Below, piece after piece: positions 7,018-15,564 of a stretch of 64,000 bases of DNA. Position 1 is the stretch's first letter; each line of letters starts with the position of its first letter. Made by a program: the position numbers and the translations under genes. The notes below the pieces were generated by a model, which saw nothing but the letters and a program-made list of their open reading frames with translations, had not been told where the DNA came from and ran no database searches. The DNA comes from Gemmatimonadota bacterium. Its GTDB lineage: Bacteria > Gemmatimonadota > Gemmatimonadetes > Gemmatimonadales > Gemmatimonadaceae. The stretch is taken from the NCBI GenBank assembly GCA_021298835.1, contig JAJTHG010000017.1, forward strand, positions 62,001 through 126,000, read 5' to 3'.

Positions 7018-9354
7018 ATGCCGTCGCGGTCGCAAGGCACCCTCGGCTACATCGTCGCGTTCGCGATCGGCCTCGGGGTGTTGACGAGCGGGGCGGTGTT
7101 CTCCTTCTGGCGGGTCACCGAGGGCGAGGTGCGGCGCAGCGCACAGGAGTTCGCCGCGCGGCGCGCCCCGCCGCCGCCGCGCCGCGTCGCGGACACGACG
7201 CCGCTGTGGCAACCCACCCCCGACGCCGCCCTCGCCGACACCCTCTTCATCCTGCGGTCGCAGGGCGAGATGGTCGCCGCCCTGCGGCTGCTCGAGCGCT
7301 GGCTCGCCGACAACCCGACCGATCGCGATCGTCGCCTGCTCGCGGCGCGCGTCGCCTTCGAGGCCCTGCTGCCACAGCGCGGCGTCGTCCACTACCGGCG
7401 CTTCCTCACCCTCGGCAGCGACCGCGTCGTGCTGCGCGAAGCGGTCCGACGCATCCTCGCCGAGATGGCCGTGGCGCCGGCCCGGACGTCGCTCGCCTCC
7501 CTCCTCGGACTCGACGACGACGGGTACCCGGTGCGCCTCGGCCTCGTGCGCGCCACGGCCGACGCCGGGGATCCCGTGCTCGCCGACAGTCTGCTCTCGC
7601 CGATCCCGCCGCGCGTCCGCCCCGACGTCGACAGTCTGCGCCTGGTCCTGCGGCGCGCGATGCGTCCGAGCATCGCGCAGGCGGCGCGTTGGGTCGCGGA
7701 GTACCCCGAGGAGCCGAGCTACCGGCTCGTCTACGCCCGGGCGCTCATGACCGAGTCCCGCGCGTTCGAGGCGCTGCCGCACTACCTCGCCGCCATGCCG
7801 TTGGACCCCTCGCTCGCCTACCGCGAGGAGGTCGCCGACATCGCGGTGCGCGCCGACAGCTTGGCCCTCGCCCGCCGGCTGCTCATCGAGGTGCTGGCGG
7901 CGGACAGCACCCGCGACGGGGCCCTGCTCGCCCTCGCCCGCGTCCGCGCCCGCCTCGGCGACGGCGCCGGCGCCGTGCGGGACTTCGAGCGCCTCATGGC
8001 GCGGCGGCCCGACGAGGCGCGATTCGCCGAGGCGCGCGGCGTGCTCTTCGAGGTCGGCGACCCGGCCCTGACCCAGCCGCTTCTGGGGCGGCTGGTCGCC
8101 TTCCGTCCCGACGATGCGACCCTCCGCCTGCGCTATGCGCAGGACTGGGAGCGCCTGCGCGACCTGCCCGCCGCGGAAGTGCAGTACGACACGCTGCTCC
8201 GGCAGGTCCCGTCCTCGGCGCTGCTCCTGGCGCGCGCTCGCGTGCGCATCGGGCGCAACCGGCTGGTCGAGGCGCTCGCCGATGCCGCGGCGGCCGAAGC
8301 GACGGACCCGACGGCGGACGCGGCGTTCCTGCAGGCCGAGATCCACCGATGGCGCACGCAGCGTGACGCCGCACGCGCGGCGTACCGCCGGGCCGAACAG
8401 CGGGCCCCCGGCGACCCGCGGGTCGCGGCGGGCCGCCGTCTCCTCCGGCAGCAGCGCCGCGATGCCCTCGTCGCCGAGCCCGCCTTCGGCAGCACCGTGG
8501 CCTCGACGGGGCTGACCGACTCGGATGGCTTCGCGGCGACGGGCGTGCGACTCGACCACGGACTCGCCCCCCTCCCGGACGAGACCGTCGTTCTCGTGGG
8601 CGTCGAGGGACGTCGCGCCGGGGGCCCGAGGCAGCCCGTGCATGTCGGCGGCGGGGGCGATCTCGGAATCGCGCGCACCATGGTCGGCACCCAATGGCTG
8701 GCGCGCGCCGGCGGCGTGGCGTTCGGTGGCCCGGCTGCCCTCACCGCCTGGGCCGAGGCCACCCGTCGAACGGCCGACCGCACCCTCCGTCTCGCGGTTG
8801 GCCGGCAGCCGGCGTACGAGACGCTGCGCAGCGCCAACGTCGTCGGGGGCGACTCGCTCCTCATGGGTGCGACGGTGGTCGGCAGTGTCAATGCGATCGT
8901 CCGGACGGACGTTGACGTCTTCGCGCAGGCCGACCACGTGCGGCTCGGCGACGGAAACGCGCGCACCGTGGCGGTCGCGTCGGCCCGTTGGACCCCGGGC
9001 GGCGGGCCGATCGGCGTCCTCGTCACGACGAGCGGGGCGAGGTTCGCCTCGGGGACCGCGCGCTACTTCTCGCCCGACCTCTTCGTGACGCAGGGCATCG
9101 CGCTCGACTGGCGCGTGCAGCAACCCCGCGGCTGGTCGTGGGGCGCCCGGGTCGCGCCGGCGCTGGCCTGGGTCCGGGAATCCGCCCCGGGGCGTCCCCC
9201 GGGGCTCGCGACGGCGCTGCAGGGGGCCGTCACGGGCGACGCAACGTGGCGCCGGCCCGGCCTCGAGTTCGGGGCCTTCGCCGGCTACGGACAGGATCGC
9301 GCCGGCGCGTATGCCGCCGGCTTCGGCGGGCTGAGGGCCCGCGCGGCATGGTGA
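7018..9354 (+). CDS. TPR protein with predicted outer-membrane barrel, PgaA/BcsC-like exporter candidate
   Basis: 778 residues, starting 3 nt after the KaiC-like gene. One N-terminal hydrophobic helix (about 9-31) is either an uncleaved signal or an anchor. A Pro-rich spacer is followed by about 400 residues of helical tetratricopeptide-like repeats (for example LRLLERWLADNPTDR, YDTLLRQVPSSALLLARAR, YRRAEQRAPGDPRVAAGRR). The last 270 residues switch to alternating strand patterns with many Gly and aromatic residues and end in ARAAW, as expected for a beta barrel. This TPR-plus-barrel plan is that of PgaA and BcsC, which export poly-GlcNAc or cellulose. The next gene is a GT2 synthase, which fits. 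No sequence-level PgaA match could be tested. Confidence 0.72.
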   Translation: MPSRSQGTLGYIVAFAIGLGVLTSGAVFSFWRVTEGEVRRSAQEFAARRAPPPPRRVADTTPLWQPTPDAALADTLFILRSQGEMVAALRLLERWLADNPTDRDRRLLAARVAFEALLPQRGVVHYRRFLTLGSDRVVLREAVRRILAEMAVAPARTSLASLLGLDDDGYPVRLGLVRATADAGDPVLADSLLSPIPPRVRPDVDSLRLVLRRAMRPSIAQAARWVAEYPEEPSYRLVYARALMTESRAFEALPHYLAAMPLDPSLAYREEVADIAVRADSLALARRLLIEVLAADSTRDGALLALARVRARLGDGAGAVRDFERLMARRPDEARFAEARGVLFEVGDPALTQPLLGRLVAFRPDDATLRLRYAQDWERLRDLPAAEVQYDTLLRQVPSSALLLARARVRIGRNRLVEALADAAAAEATDPTADAAFLQAEIHRWRTQRDAARAAYRRAEQRAPGDPRVAAGRRLLRQQRRDALVAEPAFGSTVASTGLTDSDGFAATGVRLDHGLAPLPDETVVLVGVEGRRAGGPRQPVHVGGGGDLGIARTMVGTQWLARAGGVAFGGPAALTAWAEATRRTADRTLRLAVGRQPAYETLRSANVVGGDSLLMGATVVGSVNAIVRTDVDVFAQADHVRLGDGNARTVAVASARWTPGGGPIGVLVTTSGARFASGTARYFSPDLFVTQGIALDWRVQQPRGWSWGARVAPALAWVRESAPGRPPGLATALQGAVTGDATWRRPGLEFGAFAGYGQDRAGAYAAGFGGLRARAAW

Positions 9355-9376
9355 TCTGCTGCCGGGGGACTCGCTG

Positions 9377-10699
9377 ATGGTGAGCGGCATCCGGGACTCC
9401 CTCCGACTCGCCCTCGGCGTCGTGACGATGCTCGTGGCGGTCGTCGGCGGCGTCTATCTGGCGTGGCGGATCCTCGGCCAGGCCGACAACCTGCTGTACG
9501 TCGGGACGTTCATCCTGAGCGTGTTCGTCCTCGTCGGCCTCGTAGTGCGCTACCTGTCGTTCATGTGGCTCGGGTACCTGCACCAGGTCGAGCAGACGGC
9601 GCGCACCGAGGCCCGCGATCAGGTGCTCTGGCCGCCGGTCACCATCATCGTGCCGGCGTTCAACGAGGGTCCGGTGATCGAGCCCAGCGTGCGGAGTCTG
9701 CTGCAGCTCGACTACCCCGCCTACGAGATCCTCGTCGTGGACGACGGCTCGACCGACGATACGCGCGAGCGCGTCGCCCCGCTCGAGGGACGCCACGGCG
9801 ACGTGACGGTGCGGCTGGTGAGCAAGATGAACGGCGGGAAGGCGAGCGCGCTCAACACCGGCATCGCCCTCGCGCGCCACGACTACGTCCTCTGCATGGA
9901 CGGCGACTCGAAGCTCGAACCGCAGGTCCTGCGGGTGGCGATGCCGCACTTCGCGAAGGAGCACGTGGCGGCGGTGGCCGGCAACGTGAAGGTCATCAAC
10001 CGCGACTCGCACCTCGCGCGCTTCCAGGCCCTCGAGTACATCGAGGGCCTGAACATGGCGCGGCGGGCACAGGGCTTCGTGCGGGTGGTGAACATCATCC
10101 CGGGGCCGATCGGGCTCTTCCGGCGGCGGGTCCTGCAGGAGGTCGGCGGCTACGATCGGGACACCTTCGCCGAGGACGCCGACCTGACGCTCAAGATCCT
10201 CTCCGCCGGCTACCACATCGTGTACGAGGACCGCGCCGTCGCGTGGACCGAGGCGCCCGAGAAGGTGCTGGACCTCATCAAGCAGCGCTACCGCTGGACC
10301 CGCGGCATCCTGCAGGCGGTGCGCAAGCGGAAGTTCGCGCTCTTCAACCCCATCTCCCTCTGGGTGTGGCTGTCGCTCATGATGATGATCTTCGAGGGCG
10401 TCGTCATGCCGGCCGCCAACGTCGTCGTCAACGGCCTCTTCGCCGCGACGGCGCTGGCGGACGGCGCCTACGGCATTTTCATTGTGTGGTGGTTCGCGCT
10501 GTTCTCGCTGCTCGACGTCGTCGCCGCGATGTACTGCGTGTCGGGGGAGCAGGAGGACCTCGTGCTGGTGCCCTACGCCCTGTTCATGCGATTCTTCTAC
10601 TTCCCGCTGATCGACGTGACGAAGCTGATGGCCACCGTGGACGAGCTGCAGAACGTGGAGATGACCTGGGGGAAGCTCCAGCGCGAGGGCCGCCTGTGA
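9377..10699 (+). CDS. Processive family-2 glycosyltransferase (PgaC/BcsA-like synthase)
   Basis: 440 residues. Two N-terminal membrane helices (about 11-30 and 42-66) precede the GT-A domain: VDDGSTDD (121-128), the DGD metal-site triad (175-177), the EDAD acceptor-base motif (266-269) and QRYRW (303-307), the full D,D,D,Q(R)xxRW set of processive synthases. Two or three C-terminal helices follow (about 325-420), so a polymer-conducting channel is likely. There is no PilZ domain, unlike BcsA, so direct c-di-GMP binding is not indicated; the pattern is closer to PgaC/IcaA. The donor sugar is not readable, but UDP-GlcNAc is the family norm. The gene overlaps the next one by GTGA. Confidence 0.88.
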   Translation: MVSGIRDSLRLALGVVTMLVAVVGGVYLAWRILGQADNLLYVGTFILSVFVLVGLVVRYLSFMWLGYLHQVEQTARTEARDQVLWPPVTIIVPAFNEGPVIEPSVRSLLQLDYPAYEILVVDDGSTDDTRERVAPLEGRHGDVTVRLVSKMNGGKASALNTGIALARHDYVLCMDGDSKLEPQVLRVAMPHFAKEHVAAVAGNVKVINRDSHLARFQALEYIEGLNMARRAQGFVRVVNIIPGPIGLFRRRVLQEVGGYDRDTFAEDADLTLKILSAGYHIVYEDRAVAWTEAPEKVLDLIKQRYRWTRGILQAVRKRKFALFNPISLWVWLSLMMMIFEGVVMPAANVVVNGLFAATALADGAYGIFIVWWFALFSLLDVVAAMYCVSGEQEDLVLVPYALFMRFFYFPLIDVTKLMATVDELQNVEMTWGKLQREGRL

Positions 10700-10956
10700 C
10701 CGTCGGGACGATCCTCGCGCTGGTCATCCTCATCGCCTTCCTGGTGACGCTGATCCTCGCCATCGGCAGCTATGCCGCCTACAAGCTCCGGGAGGCGAGA
10801 CGCCCGCGTCCGATCTTCCAGACTGCGACGGAGTTCCAGTTCTTCGAGCGGTACCTCCACACCCCCGAGGCGCAGGCCTCGCGCGAGCGCCGGCTCACGG
10901 AGCGCGAAGAGGCCGGCGAGCTGGGGCGCCCGACCGGCACCTTCACCCTGCCCTGA
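10696..10956 (+). CDS. Small single-helix membrane protein, possible PgaD-like partner
   Basis: 86 residues from a GTG overlapping the synthase stop. One strong membrane helix (about 4-27) is followed by a basic stretch (KLREARRPRP) and a charged, probably helical cytoplasmic tail with FQFFERYLHTPEAQ. It is the last gene of the plus-strand run and translationally coupled to the synthase, the position held by pgaD/icaD accessory subunits. Those usually have two helices, so the equivalence is positional only. I recognise no family. Confidence 0.65.
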   Translation: MTVGTILALVILIAFLVTLILAIGSYAAYKLREARRPRPIFQTATEFQFFERYLHTPEAQASRERRLTEREEAGELGRPTGTFTLP

Positions 10957-10966
10957 CGCCGGCGGA

Positions 10967-11830
10967 TCAGGTCGCCGTCCCGTCGTCCGGTCCCAGCGTC
11001 CCCATGGCCTCGCCCATGCGGATCGCGCGTCCCTCGCGCCAGGCGGGGTCGAACGCCGCCGTTCCCGGCGGGAACAGCAGCACCACCGTCGAGCCCAGCA
11101 GGAAGCGCCCCATCTCCTCGCCCTGCGCGAGCGTGACCGCGCCGTCGTCGTAGCGCCACTCGCGCACCCCGGCACGCCGGGGCGGCGTCACCGTGCCGTG
11201 CCACGCGGTGGCCATGCTCCCGACGACCGTCGCCCCCACCAGCACCAGCACGAACGGCCCGTGCGGCCCGACGAACTCGCACACCACCCGCTCGTTGCGC
11301 GCGAAGAGCCCCGGCACGCCGCGCGCGGTCGTCGGATTCACCGAGAACAGCGCCCCCGGGACGTGCCACATGCGCACGAGACGTCCCGCGCACGGCATGT
11401 GGATCCGATGGTAGTCGCGCGGGCTCAGGTAGAGCGTCGCGAACATCCCGTCCTCGAACCGCGCGGCGAGCGCCGCGTCGCCGCCGACAAGCGCGCGCGT
11501 CGTGTAGTCGTGTCCCTTCGCCTGGAAGATGCGGTCGCCGCGGATCGGCCCGAGCTGGCTGACGGCGCCGTCCACCGGGCTCACCAGCCCTGCGGCCGCC
11601 AGCGGTCGTGCGCCGGTTCGCAACGGCCGCGTGAAGAACTCGTTGAACGTCGCGTACGCTGCCGGATCGGGCGCCGCCGCCTCGGTCATGTCCACCCCGT
11701 AGCGACCGATGAACCAGCGGATGAGCGCCGTCGTCAGCGCCCCGCCGCGCGCCCCGGCAACCCGGCCGGCGAACGCGGTGAGCAGCTGCTTGGGCAGGAC
11801 GTACTGCGGCAGGACGGCCAGACGGGACAC
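10967..11830 (-). CDS. psd: Phosphatidylserine decarboxylase proenzyme
   Basis: 287 residues from GTG 11830. It has the conserved FNEFFTRPL start, SPVDG, the active-site stretch YHRIHMP and the self-cleavage motif LGST (residues 245-248), where the Ser becomes the pyruvoyl group. It makes phosphatidylethanolamine from phosphatidylserine at the inner membrane. It lies 13 nt downstream of mqnD and is probably co-transcribed with the menaquinone genes. It is complete and of usual length for the PSD-B class. No pssA neighbour is in the window. Confidence 0.93.
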   Translation of the reverse strand: MSRLAVLPQYVLPKQLLTAFAGRVAGARGGALTTALIRWFIGRYGVDMTEAAAPDPAAYATFNEFFTRPLRTGARPLAAAGLVSPVDGAVSQLGPIRGDRIFQAKGHDYTTRALVGGDAALAARFEDGMFATLYLSPRDYHRIHMPCAGRLVRMWHVPGALFSVNPTTARGVPGLFARNERVVCEFVGPHGPFVLVLVGATVVGSMATAWHGTVTPPRRAGVREWRYDDGAVTLAQGEEMGRFLLGSTVVLLFPPGTAAFDPAWREGRAIRMGEAMGTLGPDDGTAT

Positions 11831-11843
11831 GACGGCTCCGGGG

Positions 11844-12626
11844 TCACGCGGCCGCGACGAGCCGCGCGATCGCGCGCAGCCCGTCGTCGCCGACATCGAG
11901 CGAGTGGGCGTTCACGTAGAGCGCAATGTGCCGGTCGCACACCGCGTCGGAAAGTTCCTGCGCGTGCGCGCGCACGTACGCACGGCTCGCGTCGGGATGG
12001 TCGAAGGCGTACTGCACCGATGCACGGATGGCGGCCTCGGCGGCCGCGACCGTCGCCGCGTCGAGGTCGTGCCGCGCGCAGATGCCGGCGAGCGGCACCG
12101 GCAGCCCCGTCTCCCGTTGCCACCAGTCGCCGAGGTCCGCGACGCACGACAGCCCGTGCGCCGCGTAGGTGAAGCGCGACTCGTGGATCACCAGCCCCGC
12201 GTCCACCTCTCCGGTTTCGACCGCGCGCAGGATGCGGTCGTACCGCAGCTCGACCACCTCACCCGTCGGCGGGGCCGCCAGACGCAGGAGCCGGTACGCC
12301 GTCGTCGCGCGCCCCGGGATCGCCAACCGGCCCCCGGCCGCCTGCGCGAGCGGCATCGCCGCGCGGGCCACCACCAGCGGCCCCACGCCATGTCCCAACG
12401 CCGCGCCGCTGCGCAGCATCCGGTAGCGGTCCCCCACGCCGGCGAACGCGCCGACGCTCAGCTTCGTCACGTCGAACGCCGCCGCCGTCGCGCGTCGGTT
12501 GAGCTCCTCGATGTCGAGCAGCACCGGCTCCACGCGGAACGGCGCGTCCACCAGCCCGTGCGCCAGCGCGTGGAAGGCGAAGGTGTCGTTCGGGCACGGC
12601 GAGTAGCCGAACGTCAGCGTACGCAC
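11844..12626 (-). CDS. mqnD: 1,4-dihydroxy-6-naphthoate synthase (futalosine menaquinone pathway)
   Basis: 260 residues from GTG 12626, overlapping mqnB by 13 nt. The N-terminal SPCPNDTFAFHAL is the MqnD signature (periplasmic-binding-protein fold used as an enzyme). DVTKLSVGAF, VHESRFTYA and an IxASVQYAF helix follow. It converts cyclic dehypoxanthinyl futalosine to 1,4-dihydroxy-6-naphthoate. Its partner MqnB is directly upstream; mqnA and mqnC are not in the window. Confidence 0.93.
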   Translation of the reverse strand: MRTLTFGYSPCPNDTFAFHALAHGLVDAPFRVEPVLLDIEELNRRATAAAFDVTKLSVGAFAGVGDRYRMLRSGAALGHGVGPLVVARAAMPLAQAAGGRLAIPGRATTAYRLLRLAAPPTGEVVELRYDRILRAVETGEVDAGLVIHESRFTYAAHGLSCVADLGDWWQRETGLPVPLAGICARHDLDAATVAAAEAAIRASVQYAFDHPDASRAYVRAHAQELSDAVCDRHIALYVNAHSLDVGDDGLRAIARLVAAA

Positions 12627-13186
12627 GCCGCCACCTCGCGCACGAGGGCCGGGGTCGCGGCCACGATCGCCTCGAACGCTGCCTCGAACCGCCACTGGCT
12701 CCGGTCGGGCTCGTCGATGGCGTTGGCGATCGCGCGCACCTCCACCGCCGGCACGCCGGCCAACGCGGCGGCCCGCAGCACGCCGAAGCCCTCCATCGCC
12801 TCGACGTCCGCCCCCCGCGTGCCGCCCACCGCCGCGCTGGTGCCGATCTCGCGCAGGACCGCCTGCGGCAGCGCCTGACGGGCCGCCGCCACGAGCGTCG
12901 CGTCCGCGTGCATGGAGCGCGGAGCCAACGAGAAGCCGTCCGCGAGGTCGTCGTACCGGGCCGCGACGCCGATGATGAGCGACGGCGGCTCGAGCCCGCT
13001 CCCGCGCCGGCTCCCGGCGATCCCGACGTGCACCACCGCGGCCGGCCGCGCCGCAGCCAGCGCCGCGGCGGTCGCCGCCGCTGCCTCCACGGGACCCACC
13101 CCGCAGCAGAGCGTCGCCCAGCCGCCGCTGGGGGCGAGTTCACGCGCCGTCGAGGCGATCACGAGCACACGGGACGGGTCGGCCAT
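12614..13186 (-). CDS. mqnB: Futalosine hydrolase
   Basis: 190 residues of the nucleoside-phosphorylase (PNP/UDP) fold: VLVIASTARE start, CCGVGPVEAAA substrate loop, HVGIAGS, and ADVEAMEGFGVLRAA, the conserved MEG region near the purine site. It releases hypoxanthine from futalosine and is the first gene of the mqnB-mqnD-psd unit. The start codon sits 5 nt after TAGCTT (13197-13192 on the minus strand) with no room for a Shine-Dalgarno, so the message is probably leaderless. The length is slightly short for the family but the fold looks complete. Confidence 0.9.
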   Translation of the reverse strand: MADPSRVLVIASTARELAPSGGWATLCCGVGPVEAAAATAAALAAARPAAVVHVGIAGSRRGSGLEPPSLIIGVAARYDDLADGFSLAPRSMHADATLVAAARQALPQAVLREIGTSAAVGGTRGADVEAMEGFGVLRAAALAGVPAVEVRAIANAIDEPDRSQWRFEAAFEAIVAATPALVREVAACVR

Positions 13187-13191
13187 GCCGA

Positions 13192-13197
13192 AAGCTA
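13192..13197 (-). promoter_or_regulatory. TAGCTT box 5 nt before the mqnB start
   Basis: TAGCTT, five bases, then ATG 13186 on the minus strand. No Shine-Dalgarno fits between them. Confidence 0.45.
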
Positions 13198-13280
13198 CGC
13201 ACCCGCGTCGCCTCGCTGCTGTCCGGATGCCGGTCCGCGACCTACGTTCTCACCACCTCATTCGCCGGACCAGTGTTCCC

Positions 13281-15425
13281 ATGCCCGACGTACCCGCCTC
13301 CCTCCACCGCTGGCGCTTCTTCCGCGCCGGTGGGGCCGACCAGCTCGCGATCGAGCGCGGCGACGACCTGCGCCACCTGGGCTCGCTCGATCCCAAGCTC
13401 TGGGTGGCCCTCGCGTGTCCGGTGGACGGGCTCGAGCTCGATGCCCGCACGCTCGCCCTCATGGACCACGACGGAGACGGTCGCCTGCGGCAGCCGGAGA
13501 TCGTCGCCGCCGTCCAGTGGGCCGTGGCGATGTTGCGGGATCCGCAGACGCTCCTCGCCGGCGGCGACCTCGCCCTCGCCGCCGTCAACGACGGCACCGA
13601 CGAAGGACGGCACCTGCTCGCCGCCGCGCGCAGCGTCCTCGCCGCCCTCGGCCGGCCGGCCGCGACGACCATCGGGGTCGCCGAGGCCAGCGAGGCCGCT
13701 GCGGCCTTCGCGGCCACCCCGCTCAACGGCGACGGCGTGGTCCCCGTCGAAGCGTTCGAAGCGGAGCGCCGGGCCGACGTCGAGGCGATCATCGGCGTCA
13801 TCGGCGCGGCGACCGACCTCTCCGGTGCCACTGGCATCTCGCAGGCGACACTCGACGCGTTCGTCGCCGAGGCCGACGCGTTCCTGGCATGGCACGAGCA
13901 GGGTGGCGCTGCCGGGGTCCAGCCGCTCGGTGCGGCCACCGCGGCGGCGGTGGCCGCCTACGAGGTGGTGCGTGCGAAGATCGACGACTACTTCGCGCGC
14001 ACCCGCGTGGCCGCGTTCGATCCGCGCGCGCTCGAAGCGGTGAACCGGCAGGAGGCCGAGTACCTCGCCATCGCCGCCCGCGACCTCTCGCTGACCGCCG
14101 ACGAACTGGCGGGCTTCCCGCTCGCGCGCGTCGAAGCCGACAAGCCGCTGCCGCTCGAGCAGGGGCTCAACCCCGCATGGGCGGACGCGGTCGCCGCCTT
14201 CCGCGCGCAGGTGGTGGGGCCCCTCCTCGGCGCAACCACCGCCACCCTTACCGCCGCGCAGTGGGTGACGGTGTCCGGGACACTGGCGCCGTACCGCGCG
14301 TGGCGCGCCGTCCGGGCGGGGGCGAAGGTCGAGCTCCTCGGTGCCGACCGCGTGCGAGCGCTGCGCGACGGGCCGGCCCGGTCGGAGATCGCCGCGAAGA
14401 TCGCCGAGGATGCCGCCAAGGCCCCCGAGCGCGATGCGCTCGCGAACGTCGAGCGGCTCGTCCGCTACCAGCGGGACCTCGTCTCGCTGCTGAACAACTT
14501 CGTCGCCTTCCGCGACTTCTACTCGCGCGAGCGGCCCGCCGTCTTCCAGGCGGGGACGCTCGTCCTCGATGGCCGCAGTTGCACGCTCTGTCTGCGCGTC
14601 GCCGATCCCGCGGCGCACGCCGAGCTGGCGGGGCTCGCGAAGACGTATCTCGCCTACTGCCAGTGCACTCGGCCCGGTGAGGCGCCGATGACGATCGCCG
14701 CCGCCTTCACCGACGGCGAGGCCGACAACCTGATGGTGGGCCGCAACGGCGTCTTCTGGGACCGTCAAGGGCGCGACTGGGACGCGACGATCACGAAGAT
14801 CGTCGAGAACCCGATCAGCATCCGCGAGGCCTTCTGGGCTCCGTACAAGAAGCTCGTGCGGCTCATCGAGGAACAGGTCGCCCGGCGCGCGGCGGCGGGG
14901 GCCGAGGCCGCGGACGCGAAGATCGCCGGCGCGGCCGAGCAGGCCGCCACCGCCGACACGGCCACGGTCGCGGCGGCGAAGGCCGCGCCGAAGAAGATCG
15001 ACGTCGGCACGGTCGCCGCCTTGGGGGTCGCTTTCGGGGCGCTTGCGACGGCCTTCGCCGCGATCGCCGGCTACCTCGGCAGCATGTTCCAACTGCCGTT
15101 CTGGAAGCTCGTACTGGCGATCGGGATGATCGTGCTGCTGATCTCGACGCCGAGCATGGTCATCGCGTGGCTCAAGCTGCGGCAGCGCAACCTCGGGCCG
15201 ATCCTCGACGCCAACGGATGGGCCGTCAACGCGCCGGTCCGGATGAACGTCCCGTTCGGCTCATCGCTCACCAGCGTCGCGCGCCTCCCGGAGGGGGCGC
15301 AGTCGTCGATGATCGTCCGCTACCCCGAACCGCCCTCGGCGCTGCCCCGGCTCGTGCTGGTCCTCGTCGCGATCGGTTTCGTGGTGAGTCTGCTCGCGCA
15401 CTTCAAGCTGCTGCCCAAGCTCTGA
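13281..15425 (+). CDS. Large EF-hand membrane protein of unknown function
   Basis: 714 residues from ATG 13281. Residues 62-73 (DHDGDGRLRQPE) form a textbook EF-hand calcium loop; a second, incomplete loop (LNGDGVVP) lies about 80 residues on. A long helical Ala-rich region follows, then a Cys pair CTLC with a later CQC about 25 residues downstream that could bind metal. Residues of about 530-565 contain VGRNGVFWDRQGRDWDATITKI. Two membrane helices (about 590-615 and 618-640) and a third near the C-terminus (about 690-708) anchor it. It is divergent from mqnB, with a 94-nt gap that holds TACGTT (13243-13248). I recognise no named family; similar proteins may exist as uncharacterised calcium-binding membrane proteins. 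Confidence 0.75.
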   Translation: MPDVPASLHRWRFFRAGGADQLAIERGDDLRHLGSLDPKLWVALACPVDGLELDARTLALMDHDGDGRLRQPEIVAAVQWAVAMLRDPQTLLAGGDLALAAVNDGTDEGRHLLAAARSVLAALGRPAATTIGVAEASEAAAAFAATPLNGDGVVPVEAFEAERRADVEAIIGVIGAATDLSGATGISQATLDAFVAEADAFLAWHEQGGAAGVQPLGAATAAAVAAYEVVRAKIDDYFARTRVAAFDPRALEAVNRQEAEYLAIAARDLSLTADELAGFPLARVEADKPLPLEQGLNPAWADAVAAFRAQVVGPLLGATTATLTAAQWVTVSGTLAPYRAWRAVRAGAKVELLGADRVRALRDGPARSEIAAKIAEDAAKAPERDALANVERLVRYQRDLVSLLNNFVAFRDFYSRERPAVFQAGTLVLDGRSCTLCLRVADPAAHAELAGLAKTYLAYCQCTRPGEAPMTIAAAFTDGEADNLMVGRNGVFWDRQGRDWDATITKIVENPISIREAFWAPYKKLVRLIEEQVARRAAAGAEAADAKIAGAAEQAATADTATVAAAKAAPKKIDVGTVAALGVAFGALATAFAAIAGYLGSMFQLPFWKLVLAIGMIVLLISTPSMVIAWLKLRQRNLGPILDANGWAVNAPVRMNVPFGSSLTSVARLPEGAQSSMIVRYPEPPSALPRLVLVLVAIGFVVSLLAHFKLLPKL

Positions 15426-15465
15426 GTGCGACTTCCCTGCCAGGGGGAGTCCGGCGCCAAGCGGT

Positions 15466-15513
15466 GCGACGTGAGGGTGCTGCCGCGTGTGGCGGCGTGC
15501 ACCCCCGCGTCGC
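15466..15513. terminator. Long hairpin between convergent genes
   Basis: Outer arms 15466-15480 and 15499-15513 pair over 15 positions with a three-base internal mismatch. An inner stem GCCGC/GCGGC (15482-15486, 15492-15496) closes a 5-nt loop. There is no U-run. It lies between two converging genes and can serve both strands. Confidence 0.6.
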
Positions 15514-15564
15514 ATCCGATCGTCCCGTCGTCCAAGTCGCCCTCGGAGGAACGCCCCCCGGCCG

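Noticed and set aside
5245-9390. A 1381-codon open frame on the minus strand opposite the GH18/KaiC/TPR genes
   Set aside because: It is Arg/Gly/Pro-rich shadow sequence caused by high GC at third positions of the plus-strand genes; no domain or start signal can be seen.
9377-10699. Cellulose synthase BcsA
   Set aside because: The C-terminal PilZ domain is missing and the length fits PgaC/IcaA better.
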